From positions 62,001 through 126,000 of the forward strand of contig LJIA01000019.1 in the NCBI GenBank assembly GCA_001295775.1: a stretch of 64,000 bases of DNA, written 5' to 3'. The DNA comes from a beta proteobacterium AAP99. Its GTDB lineage: Bacteria; Pseudomonadota; Gammaproteobacteria; Burkholderiales; Burkholderiaceae_C. Of this stretch, positions 36,675 to 44,960 are shown one piece after another. Made by a program: the position numbers and the translations under genes. Every line of letters starts with the position of its first letter. The first letter of the stretch is position 1. The notes beneath the pieces are model-generated. The model was not told where the DNA came from. It worked only from the letters and a program-made list of their open reading frames with translations, and ran no database searches.

Positions 36675-37793
36675 CTAGGCACTCAGCAGGCGACCGTGGC
36701 GGAAGGGTACACGCCCGGCCACCTTGCACACGTTGGTTCCGCAAGTCACGAAAGAGCGGCCTTCGCGCGCGTACATCACACCTGAGGTATGGCTGACGAT
36801 GTCCGCGGTTTGGCCAGAGATCGGATCGATGACCTGCGCCACCACATCCTGCGCACTGACGAGGTCACCCGGATTCTTGATGAAGGCGAGTACCCCGCTG
36901 ATCGGTGCGGCGAGCGTGGCGCTGCCGGCAAGCGGGGTCGCGTCCGCTGCCAGTGGCGGCAGCGCAGCGGTTGCGCCGTTCACATGGCCCTCAAGACGGA
37001 GAAACTCCACAATCTGGCGCGCATCTGCCTGCGCAAGTTCGAGATTGATGTCGCGCGTTCCACGCAGCTCTACGGTGACGGACGCGCAGCCCAGCGCGAT
37101 GGGTGTTTCGGGGCCGAACGATTGTTGCAGGCGCCACCAGATCTGGCTGCAGGCTTCGTCAAAGGGCGCGTCACCCGATTCCGTGGCGAGCAGCGTCGCC
37201 TTGGCCTGAAGCAGCCGGGCAAGCGGCTCGATCCGAGACCAAAGGGGCGTCAGGGTGTAGAGGTGCATCACCGCTTCGCTGTCGCAGTGCAGGTCGAGCA
37301 CGATGTCTGCATCGAACGCGAGCGAAAGCAGAGTCTTGCGAAGACTCGCCAGCTCCGTGGCGGCGGGTACAAGCGCCAGCTCTGCGCGGATCGCCTCGCG
37401 GATCACGAGCGTATTGGCTCGCTCATCGGCTCCGAGCAGGCCGGTGATGCGTGCCTTCACCGCTTCAAACAGATCCGGGTAGTGCCTGTTGAAGTTCTCA
37501 CCGAGGCCAACGTCAAATCGGCCGATCGGCGTATGCAGCAGCATCTGGGACAGACCCAGCGGATTGCTCACGGGCACGACCACGATCTCGCTGAGCAGCT
37601 CACCGGAAGATTCCAGCGCTGCCAGCTCCCCGCGCAGGCAGTGAGCCACAAGCATGCCCGGCAGCTCGTCTGCATGCAGCGAACCCTGGATGTACACCTT
37701 GCGACCTGAGTCGGCGGGCCCATAGTGAAAACTGACGACTTCCCGGTGGGTGCCGGGTGTCTGGACGGGCAACCGATGTTGTTGACTGATCAT
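36675..37793 (-). CDS. aotO: Succinylglutamate desuccinylase/aspartoacylase-family protein (AotO-like)
   Basis: 372 aa, zinc carboxypeptidase-like fold (M14 family), no signal peptide, so cytoplasmic. Zinc ligands are H40 and E43 in QGSLHADELPG and H169 in IVLDLHCDSEA; the substrate-carboxylate motif is FNRHYPD (N102, R103). The C-terminal part forms a hammerhead-like domain (AAPISGVLAFIKNPGDLV). It keeps the aot operon position (J-Q-M-O-P) known in Pseudomonas, where its function is unsettled. Family enzymes hydrolyse amide bonds of N-acyl amino acids. It overlaps aotM (ATGA at 37790-37793). Confidence 0.85.
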   Translation of the reverse strand: MISQQHRLPVQTPGTHREVVSFHYGPADSGRKVYIQGSLHADELPGMLVAHCLRGELAALESSGELLSEIVVVPVSNPLGLSQMLLHTPIGRFDVGLGENFNRHYPDLFEAVKARITGLLGADERANTLVIREAIRAELALVPAATELASLRKTLLSLAFDADIVLDLHCDSEAVMHLYTLTPLWSRIEPLARLLQAKATLLATESGDAPFDEACSQIWWRLQQSFGPETPIALGCASVTVELRGTRDINLELAQADARQIVEFLRLEGHVNGATAALPPLAADATPLAGSATLAAPISGVLAFIKNPGDLVSAQDVVAQVIDPISGQTADIVSHTSGVMYAREGRSFVTCGTNVCKVAGRVPFRHGRLLSA

Positions 37794-38482
37794 GATTTTC
37801 TGGGTTGCAGGTAGACAAGCCAGCGTTGCTCGATCTGGCGGAAGGCCAGGACCAGCACGCCGGTCACGGCCAGGTAGAACACGGCGGCCGTCAGAAAGGC
37901 TTCGAAGGGCAGGTAGAAGCGGCTGTTCATCTCGCGCGCTGCGCCGGTCAGATCCAGCAGCGTGACGACGCTTGCGAGCGAGGTGCCGTGCAGCATCATG
38001 ATGACTTCATTGCTGTAGGCCGGAATCGAGCGGCGCAGCGCAGAGGGAATCACGATTCGGCGCAGCATGAGCGCGCGCGACATGCCGCAGGCGCGTGCAG
38101 CCTCGATCTCGCCGCGCGAGGTGTTGCGGATCGCCCCGGCGATGATCTCCGTGGTGTAGGCGCAGGTGTTGATGCCAAAGGCCATCACCGCACAAAACCA
38201 GGCCGAGGACAGCCAGGGCCACGCGAAGGAGTTGCGCACGAACTCGAACTGCGCCAGCCCGTAGTAGATCAGGAACAGCTGCACCAGCATGGGCGTGCCG
38301 CGGATCACGTAGGTGAACGCCCGCACAGGCAGGTTCGCCAGGCTGTCTGGTTGGGCACGCAGCACGGCCAGCGGCAGCGCGAACATCAGACCGATGGCAA
38401 GAGAAGCCGCCAGAAGTTGCAGTGTGGTCCCGAGACCACTTGCGTACTGCGGCAATGACTCGATGATCGCTTCCCAGTTCAT
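37790..38482 (-). CDS. aotM: Arginine/ornithine ABC transporter permease (AotM/HisM-like)
   Basis: A 230-aa polar amino-acid permease with about five hydrophobic segments. It has YVIRGTPMLVQLFLIYYGL, typical of HisM/AotM, and the coupling helix EIEAARACGMSRALMLRRIV. ATGA overlaps link it to aotQ (38479-38482) and aotO (37790-37793), so the three are translationally coupled. Confidence 0.93.
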   Translation of the reverse strand: MNWEAIIESLPQYASGLGTTLQLLAASLAIGLMFALPLAVLRAQPDSLANLPVRAFTYVIRGTPMLVQLFLIYYGLAQFEFVRNSFAWPWLSSAWFCAVMAFGINTCAYTTEIIAGAIRNTSRGEIEAARACGMSRALMLRRIVIPSALRRSIPAYSNEVIMMLHGTSLASVVTLLDLTGAAREMNSRFYLPFEAFLTAAVFYLAVTGVLVLAFRQIEQRWLVYLQPRKS

Positions 38483-39174
38483 GCGCGAGCTTCCCGGACA
38501 CCCTTGGAGAATCGGCGCTCCAGATGGCGGAAGACGAGGCCGGAGAGGCTGGTGATTGCCAGATAGATCGCGCCCGCGGCCAGATAGAACAGGAAGGGCT
38601 GCTTGGTGGCGCCAGCGGCCTGGGAGGTCTTGTGCATCATGTCAGTCAGCCCGATGACAGACACGATGGCGGTGGACTTCACCAGCACCAGCCAGTTGTT
38701 CGAGAAGGCGGGCAGGGCCAGACGCACCATCTGTGGCAGGACGATCCGACGCAGCGTGTGCCAGCGTGACATGCCGAAGGCGAGCGCCGCTTCCGCCTGG
38801 CCCGAAGGGATGGCCAGAATGGCACCGCGGAAGGTTTCGGTCAGATAGGCGCCGAAAATGAAACCAATCGTCAGCACGCCGGCCACGAAGGGGTTGATGT
38901 CGATGTAGCCGTCGTAGCCCAGCCTGGCCGCCAGACTGTTCACGAGTACCTGGCCGCCGAAGAACACCAGCAGCATCAGGACCAGATCCGGGATGCCGCG
39001 GATCACGGTCGTATAGCTGTTGGCCGACCAGCGCAGCGCACGAGAGCGCGACAGCTTGGCTGCCGCGCCCAGCAGCCCGAGGATGCAGGCGATCGCCAGC
39101 GAGGACAGCGCCAGACCAATCGTGATCGTGGTGCCGGCCAGCAGGCTGGGCAGGTAGTCGAGCAGGGCGTCCAT
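38479..39174 (-). CDS. aotQ: Arginine/ornithine ABC transporter permease (AotQ/HisQ-like)
   Basis: A 231-aa partner permease. Conserved blocks are SYTTVIRGIPDLVLMLLVFF, PFVAGVLTIGFIFGAYLTE and the coupling helix GQAEAALAFGMSRWHTLRRI. The stop overlaps the aotM start. aotJ lies 31 bp upstream. Confidence 0.93.
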   Translation of the reverse strand: MDALLDYLPSLLAGTTITIGLALSSLAIACILGLLGAAAKLSRSRALRWSANSYTTVIRGIPDLVLMLLVFFGGQVLVNSLAARLGYDGYIDINPFVAGVLTIGFIFGAYLTETFRGAILAIPSGQAEAALAFGMSRWHTLRRIVLPQMVRLALPAFSNNWLVLVKSTAIVSVIGLTDMMHKTSQAAGATKQPFLFYLAAGAIYLAITSLSGLVFRHLERRFSKGVREARA

Positions 39175-39205
39175 GCGAGCGCTGGGTCAGGCCTTGTCTG
39201 GGTGC

Positions 39206-40000
39206 TTACTTGCCAGGTGCGTCGCCGTAGATGTCGAAGTCGAAGTACTTCGCGGCGATCCTCTGGTAAGTGCCATTGGCACGCACTGCCTTGATGGCTG
39301 CGTTGACCTTTTCACGCAAGGCGGCATCCTGCTTGCGAAAGGCTGCGCCCACGCCGATCCCGAAGTACTTCGGATCGACCAGCAGCGGGCCGTCGAACTG
39401 GTAGCCCTTGCCGGCCGGTGTCTTGAGGAAGCCGCGCTCTGCGGCCAGCCCGTCCACCACCAGTGCATCGACGCGGCCCGCGGTCAGGTCCAGGTAGGCG
39501 TCGTCCTGCTTGGCGTAGCGCACGATCCCGCTTTGCTTGAACACGTCCGTGACGAAGCGGTCATTGATCGTGGCGCGCTGCACGCCGATCTTGCGGCCCT
39601 TCATGCCCTCGGTCGTGAACTGGAACTTCGTGCCGGCCTTGACCACGAAGCGGTTGGGCGTCTTGTAGTACTTGTCGGAGAAATCCACCGACTTGCGGCG
39701 CTCTTCGGTGATCGACATGGACGCCATGATCATGTCGAACTTGCGTGCCTGCAGCGCGGGGATCATGCCGTCAAAGTCCTGCTGTACCAGCGTGCACTGC
39801 GCCTTCATTTCCGCACACAGGGCATTGGCCAGCTCGATCTCGAAGCCGATCAGCTTGCCGTCCGGGCCCATCTGCGAGAACGGGGGGTAGGAACCTTCCA
39901 CGCCGATGCGGATGCGGGTCCAGTCGTTGGCCAGTGCTGCGGTGGATGCAGCAGCCAGCAGGCTGGCGAGAGTCAGGCGCTGCAGCAGGGTCTTGATCAT
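39206..40000 (-). CDS. aotJ: Arginine/ornithine-binding periplasmic protein (AotJ/HisJ-like)
   Basis: A 264-aa solute-binding protein with a signal peptide (MIKTLLQRLTLASLL..ALA, cleavage near residue 24). The family opening IRIGVEGSYPPFSQ is followed by LIGFEIELANALCAEMK and MIMASMSITEERRKSVDFSD. GGAG lies 9 nt before the ATG. It follows the cyanophycinase gene by 51 bp on the same strand, suggesting one transcript. Confidence 0.93.
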   Translation of the reverse strand: MIKTLLQRLTLASLLAAASTAALANDWTRIRIGVEGSYPPFSQMGPDGKLIGFEIELANALCAEMKAQCTLVQQDFDGMIPALQARKFDMIMASMSITEERRKSVDFSDKYYKTPNRFVVKAGTKFQFTTEGMKGRKIGVQRATINDRFVTDVFKQSGIVRYAKQDDAYLDLTAGRVDALVVDGLAAERGFLKTPAGKGYQFDGPLLVDPKYFGIGVGAAFRKQDAALREKVNAAIKAVRANGTYQRIAAKYFDFDIYGDAPGK

Positions 40001-40051
40001 CTTCGGTACTCCAGAGTCTTGTGCCCGAATGCAATGGGCGAGTGTTCAGGC

Positions 40052-41353
40052 TCAGCGCTTGGCCGGTGCAGAACCGGCGCCTGGCGCTGCAAGCGGAGTG
40101 TAGAAAGGCCGGTTCATGCGTACGGGTGTCACGTCCAGCAGCATGTTGGCCACGGTGTAGTCCTCGCCGCCGAAGCTGCCGGTGAACCAGCCGACGGTGT
40201 CCGCACCCTTGTACAGGCGGAACTCGAAGCCGAGGTCCGGCTTGCTGTCATTGGCAGCAGGAGCACCGCTGTAGGCCAGACCGAAGGCCTCGCGCTGCTT
40301 GTTGTCCAGCAGATTGCCCATGGCATTGACGATGATGCTGTCGCCCAGCATGTCGGGCCAGTAGGCGTCGCTGCTGAAGTAGGGCTTGAAGTCGGCAGCG
40401 TTGGGGTCGATGCGCGCATCCTTCAGCTTCTGAGGCGAAGGCGTGATCTCGCGTTTGGCGAGGTCGTAGCGGTCGCCTCGATCCAGGTAGGTCAGACGCG
40501 CACCGCGAATGTTGAACTCCGCCAGCGCTGCGTTGCGGGTGGCCTGGGAGAGATCCACCAGCAGCGCACCCTTTGCGCCGATGACCTCAATCTGGCTGCC
40601 CCGGATTATGGCGGCAGAGTCCTCATCCACGCCGATGCCCCAGGTGTAGCCCTTGGCCTGCATCAACGGCAGCATGCGGCCGAAGCGCCCGCGCTTGAGG
40701 AAGTGCTGGTCCACGAACAGTGCGTCGCCCACGAAGCCCAGTCCGCGGTCAATCTCCTTGCCTTCGCGCATGCCGTGCTTCATCACGTTGAGCACGTCCT
40801 GCGCGTCGCGGAACATGGTGGTGGACATGATGGCGGCACCCGCGCTGGAGCCAGCCACGACGCCACCTGCGCGATACACCTCCCACACGGCCTGCAGCAG
40901 AGGCGTGGGCTTGCCGCCGGGTTGCAGGGTGTCCGCAATGCGTTCCTGAGCGCCGCCGGTGAAGTACACGCCGCGCGCGGCGCGCACCTTTGCGATCAGC
41001 GCCGGGTCTTCAACCGCTCGCTTCAGATCCACGTCCTTCAGACGCGGCGCCACAGGAATGTGCTCGGCCACCGCACCATGCTTCTGCAGGGCAGCGATCG
41101 TCAGTTCAGCTGATCGGTTCGGGTTGCCTGCGGCAGTCGCAAACACCACGAAGCGCGCACCCTTGCCACCGGCGAGCTGCACGAGGCGCGCCCACACCGC
41201 GTCGTTGTCATACTTGAGTGCGCCACCGATCGGTACCGCATAACCCATGGTCTGAGCTTGCGTGCTCGCCGGCGTCTGAGCAGCGGCCACAGCTGCGCTC
41301 AAGCTCAGGCTCAAGCCGATAAGGAGTCGGTGTATCAGGCGCGGACGCAACAT
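40052..41353 (-). CDS. cphE: Secreted cyanophycinase (peptidase family S51, CphE-like)
   Basis: A 433-aa serine hydrolase with an N-terminal signal peptide (LLIGLSLSLSAAVAAAQ), hence exported. The nucleophile elbow VVAGSSAGAAIM places the catalytic serine at S170. Other family blocks are GVYFTGGAQERIADTL and GLGFVGDALFVDQHFLKRGR. Cyanophycinases cut the Asp-Arg polymer cyanophycin to beta-Asp-Arg dipeptides. FTGGAQ differs from the more usual FTGGDQ, which could alter specificity. AGGAAG precedes the start. Leading an arginine transport operon supports the substrate. Confidence 0.85.
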   Translation of the reverse strand: MLRPRLIHRLLIGLSLSLSAAVAAAQTPASTQAQTMGYAVPIGGALKYDNDAVWARLVQLAGGKGARFVVFATAAGNPNRSAELTIAALQKHGAVAEHIPVAPRLKDVDLKRAVEDPALIAKVRAARGVYFTGGAQERIADTLQPGGKPTPLLQAVWEVYRAGGVVAGSSAGAAIMSTTMFRDAQDVLNVMKHGMREGKEIDRGLGFVGDALFVDQHFLKRGRFGRMLPLMQAKGYTWGIGVDEDSAAIIRGSQIEVIGAKGALLVDLSQATRNAALAEFNIRGARLTYLDRGDRYDLAKREITPSPQKLKDARIDPNAADFKPYFSSDAYWPDMLGDSIIVNAMGNLLDNKQREAFGLAYSGAPAANDSKPDLGFEFRLYKGADTVGWFTGSFGGEDYTVANMLLDVTPVRMNRPFYTPLAAPGAGSAPAKR

Positions 41354-41500
41354 TCAAAACTTCCTTGTCGATGCTTCAGGGTCGATTGCTGTGCAGGGGC
41401 TGCACCCATTTGGGCGCACGCACCACCAAAGTGCAGCGTGAACAGCAGTGTGTGCATTTGAACAAGAGCCGCTGCGCTCGTGGGGGCTTGCATGACCGAA

Positions 41501-41542
41501 CACCGCTTGTGTGAAAGTCGATGTCGCAATCCCATAAGGTGT
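41501..41542 (+). promoter_or_regulatory. Tandem ArgR-type half-sites, plus orientation
   Basis: Two adjacent 21-bp units fit TGTCGC-N8-AA-N5. The second (41522-41542) is an exact match, TGTCGC-N8-AA. The first (41501-41521) keeps CGC and the AA at the right place (CACCGC-N8-AA). The 21-bp step is two helical turns, as AraC-type ArgR requires. Confidence 0.65.
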
Positions 41543-41560
41543 ACCGACGCGTCTGCAACA

Positions 41561-41602
41561 CGCCCTTTCAGCTTTGCGACCGACACTTTCAGCTTTGCGA
41601 CT
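41561..41602 (-). promoter_or_regulatory. Tandem ArgR-type half-sites, minus orientation
   Basis: A perfect 16-bp direct repeat, CTTTCAGCTTTGCGAC, at 41565-41580 and 41586-41601. Read on the minus strand it gives two adjacent 21-bp units, AGTCGC-N8-AA and GGTCGC-N8-AA, each one mismatch from TGTCGC-N8-AA. Orientation points towards the cphE-aot operon. Confidence 0.7.
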
Positions 41603-41730
41603 TTCCACCCGGCGACCCACCCGGAAGCGACAGACGCGTCGATAGACTGAATCTGTCCGCATTCGGTGTGCCGCATCTTGGAGACCGCACGCTTCACCGA
41701 ATCGCGTTCAACCGTCTAGGGGGAACCAGC

Positions 41731-44457
41731 ATGTCATTGAACGCCGGCGCGCCGCGCCGCTTGATCTCGAATACCCAATCGGACGCTGCACCCGTGCTGC
41801 GTCCCGTCGCACTTGCCGTGGCCTTTGCCTTCGTGGCGGGCGCAGCGATGGCGCAGACCGCGCCAGCGAGCACTGACACGCAGCAGCCCACTCAGGTGCA
41901 GCGCGTGGAGATCACCGGCTCGAGCATCAAGCGTCTCGAGGGAGAAACCGCACTGCCGGTTCAGATCATCACCAAGGCGGACATTGAAAAGAGCGGCGCC
42001 ACCACGGCCGCCGAGCTGCTGGCCAAGGTGTCCGCCTCGGCCGCTCAGCTGACCGATGGCGCGAGCTTTTCGGACATCGCCGGTCAGCGCGGTTTCAATG
42101 GCGCCAACCTGCGCGGCATCGGTGTGTCCAGCACGCTGGTGCTGCTCAACGGCCGCCGCCTGGCCAACTTTGCTTCGCCCGGTGGCAACAGCGGCGTGGA
42201 CCTGAACGCCATCCCGGCAGCTGCCATCGAGCGAGTGGATGTGCTCAAGGACGGCGCCTCGGCCATCTACGGCACGGACGCCATTGGCGGTGTGATCAAC
42301 TTCATCACCCGGCGCGATTACCAGGGCGGCGACGTTTCTCTCTACCGTTTCGACACCCAGCACGGCGGCGCGGCCAAGACGATCGTCACCGGTTCGATCG
42401 GCTTTGGTGACATCGCCAAGGACCGCTTCAACGTCTTCGCCACCCTGGACTACCAGGACAGCGAAGCCCTGCGCTCCACCCAGCGCGACTGGATCGGCTC
42501 GGTCTACGACCAGGCCCTCGGCCTGGATGTGGGCAGCTCCAACACCTTCCCGGCCAACGTGCGCCGCCTGAACAGCGCCGGCCGCCCGACGGGCAGCCGC
42601 CTGAACCCTTCGGCGCCGAACTGCAACCCGCCGGCCACCATCTACTCGCCTGGCAGCTTTGTGGGTGCGAGTGCCTGTCTGTATGACTACATGCAGGACA
42701 CCGAGATCTATCCCGCCAGCAAGCGTCTTTCCCTGATCACGCGCGGCACGTTCGCCGTGACCGACGAGCATCAGGTCTTCGCCGAGTATCTCTACAACGA
42801 CACCAAGACCAACTACCGCATCAGCCCGCTGACCATCACGGACCTGAACTACCCCGCAGCCGGTCGCTACTACCCGACCTCGCTGGGCGTGACTGGCCCG
42901 CTGCGCGTGAACATGCGCCTGTCTGAGGCCGGCGGTCGCACCAATGACGTGGATGCCAACGCGCAGCGCCTGATCGTCGGCGCCAAGGGCGTGCTCGCAG
43001 GCTGGGACTACGACACCGCCATCAACCGCAGCGAAAACACCGTCACTGACGCCTACGTGAACGGCTACGTGCGCCGCACCGACTTCAACAACGCCTTTGC
43101 CACCGGCAACATCAACCCCTTCGGCCCGAGCGACGCCGCCGGTCTGGCACTGCTCAACAGCACCAAGATCCGTGACGACGCCCGCAAGTCCAAGGGCGTG
43201 ACCGACAGCTTTGACGTGAAGCTCTCGCGCCCGATCTTCCAGCTCGCCGGTGGCGAAGCCGCGATTGCCCTGGGTGCCGAATACCGCCGCGAGTCCCTGG
43301 ACTTCACGCCCTCGGCCCTGTTGGCTGCAGGCGAGATCCGTGGCGACGGTCCGGCCACACCGCTGTCGGCCAGTCGCAAGATCACGGCTGGCTATGCCGA
43401 GCTGAGCCTGCCCTTCACCAGGCAGCTCGAAGCGCAGGTCGCCCTGCGCGGCGACCGCTACAACGATGTGGGCAACACCACCAACCCCAAGCTGGGCCTG
43501 CGCTACTCGCCCAACAAGCAGCTCCTGCTGCGCAGCAGCTACGGCACGGGCTTCCGCGCGCCCTCGCTGTCGGACCTCTACGCCCCGCCGCGCCTGGGCC
43601 AGACCAACGGCATCTATGACGACCCCCTGGGTTGCGCCGCCGCTCGCGGCACGCCGTTCGCGGCCGACTACTGCGGCCTGCAGCCGGACAAGCTCACCGG
43701 CGGCAACAAGAACCTCAAGCCGGAGGAGAGCAAGCAGTTCTCCGCCGGTTTCGTGTTCGAGCCCGCACGCGTTCTGACGATGAGCGTGGACTATTGGCGC
43801 ATCGAGAAGACCAATGTGATCAGCGCCCCGGAAGGCGTGCTGTTCAGCGACCCGGTGCGCTTCTCGCAGTTCATCATCCGCGACACTGCACCGTCGCCGA
43901 TCCCCGGCATCCCCTCGCCGATCGACCGCGTGGACTCCAGCCTGAAGAACTTTGCGGCGCTGAAGACCGACGGCTGGGATCTGGGCGTGGACGTGCGCCT
44001 GCCCAAGTTCGACTACGGCCGCGTCAGCCTCGGCTTCAACGGCACCTACGTCAACAACTACAAGACGCAGGACGGCGCCGGCGCCCGCTACATCACCGCC
44101 GTGGGCCGCTTTGCCAATGACCAGGTCGTGCAGCGCTGGCGCCATACCGCCACCGTCAACTACGACTTCGGCGATCTCGGCCTGACCCTGCAGCAGACCT
44201 ACTACAGCAACTACTACGACCAGAACCTCGACGGCGCCGGCCGCGTGCGCAAGATTGGCGCGTACGAGCTGTTCGATCTGGCGGGTTCGTATCAGGTCAG
44301 CAAGCAGCTCAAGGTCCGTGCGGGCATCAAGAACCTGTTGGACAAGAATCCGCCGCGTTCCAACCAGGTCTATTACTTCCTGGCCAGCTACGACCCCAGC
44401 TACACCGACCCGCGCGGCCGCAGCTTCTACGCCTCGGTGGCGTACAGCTTCCGCTAA
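41731..44457 (+). CDS. TonB-dependent outer-membrane receptor
   Basis: A 908-aa beta-barrel receptor. The signal peptide (VALAVAFAFVAGAAMAQ) is followed by a plug domain with VEITGSSIKRLEGETALPVQ, LRGIGVSSTLVLLNGRRLA, IERVDVLKDGASAIYGTDA and GGVINFITRRDY. The barrel has the usual GTGFRAPSLSDLYAPP block and ends FYASVAYSFR. The start is set by GGGGGAA 7 nt before the ATG. It is divergent from the cyanophycinase operon and shares its ArgR-type operators, so uptake of arginine-containing peptides is a likely role; this is inference. Confidence 0.88.
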   Translation: MSLNAGAPRRLISNTQSDAAPVLRPVALAVAFAFVAGAAMAQTAPASTDTQQPTQVQRVEITGSSIKRLEGETALPVQIITKADIEKSGATTAAELLAKVSASAAQLTDGASFSDIAGQRGFNGANLRGIGVSSTLVLLNGRRLANFASPGGNSGVDLNAIPAAAIERVDVLKDGASAIYGTDAIGGVINFITRRDYQGGDVSLYRFDTQHGGAAKTIVTGSIGFGDIAKDRFNVFATLDYQDSEALRSTQRDWIGSVYDQALGLDVGSSNTFPANVRRLNSAGRPTGSRLNPSAPNCNPPATIYSPGSFVGASACLYDYMQDTEIYPASKRLSLITRGTFAVTDEHQVFAEYLYNDTKTNYRISPLTITDLNYPAAGRYYPTSLGVTGPLRVNMRLSEAGGRTNDVDANAQRLIVGAKGVLAGWDYDTAINRSENTVTDAYVNGYVRRTDFNNAFATGNINPFGPSDAAGLALLNSTKIRDDARKSKGVTDSFDVKLSRPIFQLAGGEAAIALGAEYRRESLDFTPSALLAAGEIRGDGPATPLSASRKITAGYAELSLPFTRQLEAQVALRGDRYNDVGNTTNPKLGLRYSPNKQLLLRSSYGTGFRAPSLSDLYAPPRLGQTNGIYDDPLGCAAARGTPFAADYCGLQPDKLTGGNKNLKPEESKQFSAGFVFEPARVLTMSVDYWRIEKTNVISAPEGVLFSDPVRFSQFIIRDTAPSPIPGIPSPIDRVDSSLKNFAALKTDGWDLGVDVRLPKFDYGRVSLGFNGTYVNNYKTQDGAGARYITAVGRFANDQVVQRWRHTATVNYDFGDLGLTLQQTYYSNYYDQNLDGAGRVRKIGAYELFDLAGSYQVSKQLKVRAGIKNLLDKNPPRSNQVYYFLASYDPSYTDPRGRSFYASVAYSFR

Positions 44458-44507
44458 GCCGCAACGTCATTCCCCGCAGGTCCGACCGTCTCGGCCTGCT
44501 TGTCCCG

Positions 44508-44536
44508 AGCCCGCAGCATCGCTGCGGGCTTTTTTT
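44508..44536 (+). terminator. Intrinsic terminator after the TonB receptor
   Basis: A 10-bp stem AGCCCGCAGC / GCTGCGGGCT with an ATC loop and T7 tract, about 50 bp past the receptor stop. Confidence 0.92.
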
Positions 44537-44542
44537 CGCTTG

Positions 44543-44684
44543 ATTTTCAGCTTTTGATTGAATATCGGGTTAATTTAAGCTCGCTTATCAACTGATGATT
44601 GAAAGCAACCTTACCCCGATTTCCGCATAGACGATGCGGATTCCCGGTCGTTTCCGGGTCTCCACCGTGGGCTTGCATCTCACG
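44543..44684 (+). repeat. Dispersed intergenic repeat, copy R2
   Basis: The first palindrome begins at 44543, the second (TATCAACTGATGATTGAAA) at 44586. The perfect hairpin TCCGCAT-AGACG-ATGCGGA lies at 44622-44640 and the tail TGCATCTCACG at 44674-44684. A second stem CCCGG-N6-CCGGG follows the hairpin in this copy only. It starts right after the receptor terminator. Confidence 0.8.
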
Positions 44685-44960
44685 AATCCGGTCTTGCGCG
44701 TGGCGGCTCTGCTCGCCTCGGCCACTCGGTCCGATCGCCAGCCGGCGTGTCGTCGGCCGGCGGAGCGCCGGAATCGCCCGGCGCGCCCGTGCAGTCGCCT
44801 ACACTTGCGGGTTGCATCGGCAGCCGGTGCGGCACGCGCCGCGCCCGAGCTGACGGCCCCGCTGCAAGCTCCTTTCACGGCCGAACCCATTTCGACCCCA
44901 TTCGACCCCTCCGCAGAATCCGCTGCGACGACTGTCGAGACGAACGATTCTGCGAGCCCA

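Larger units (their letters stand above)
41354..41730. promoter_or_regulatory. Divergent promoter region of cphE-aot operon and TonB receptor
   Basis: 377 bp with no gene. It contains two pairs of tandem half-sites (41501-41542 and 41561-41602, listed separately) near the middle. Both transcription units start from this region. A TAGACT -10-like hexamer near 41645 could serve the receptor; no convincing -35 accompanies it, as expected for an activator-dependent promoter. The open frame upstream of the receptor runs through the operators and is not coding. Confidence 0.6.

Noticed and set aside
41521-41730. 70-codon N-terminal extension of the TonB receptor
   Set aside because: It would translate through the ArgR-type operators; the ATG at 41731 has a strong ribosome binding site and is followed by a signal peptide.
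41734-44145. 803-codon minus-strand open frame opposite the TonB receptor
   Set aside because: His/Ala/Gly/Val-rich shadow product; the receptor on the plus strand is complete with signal peptide and plug domain.
44634-44960. 109-codon N-terminal extension of the helicase
   Set aside because: The frame reads through repeat R2 and the leader; the product is Arg/Ala/Pro-rich and unlike DEAD-box proteins.
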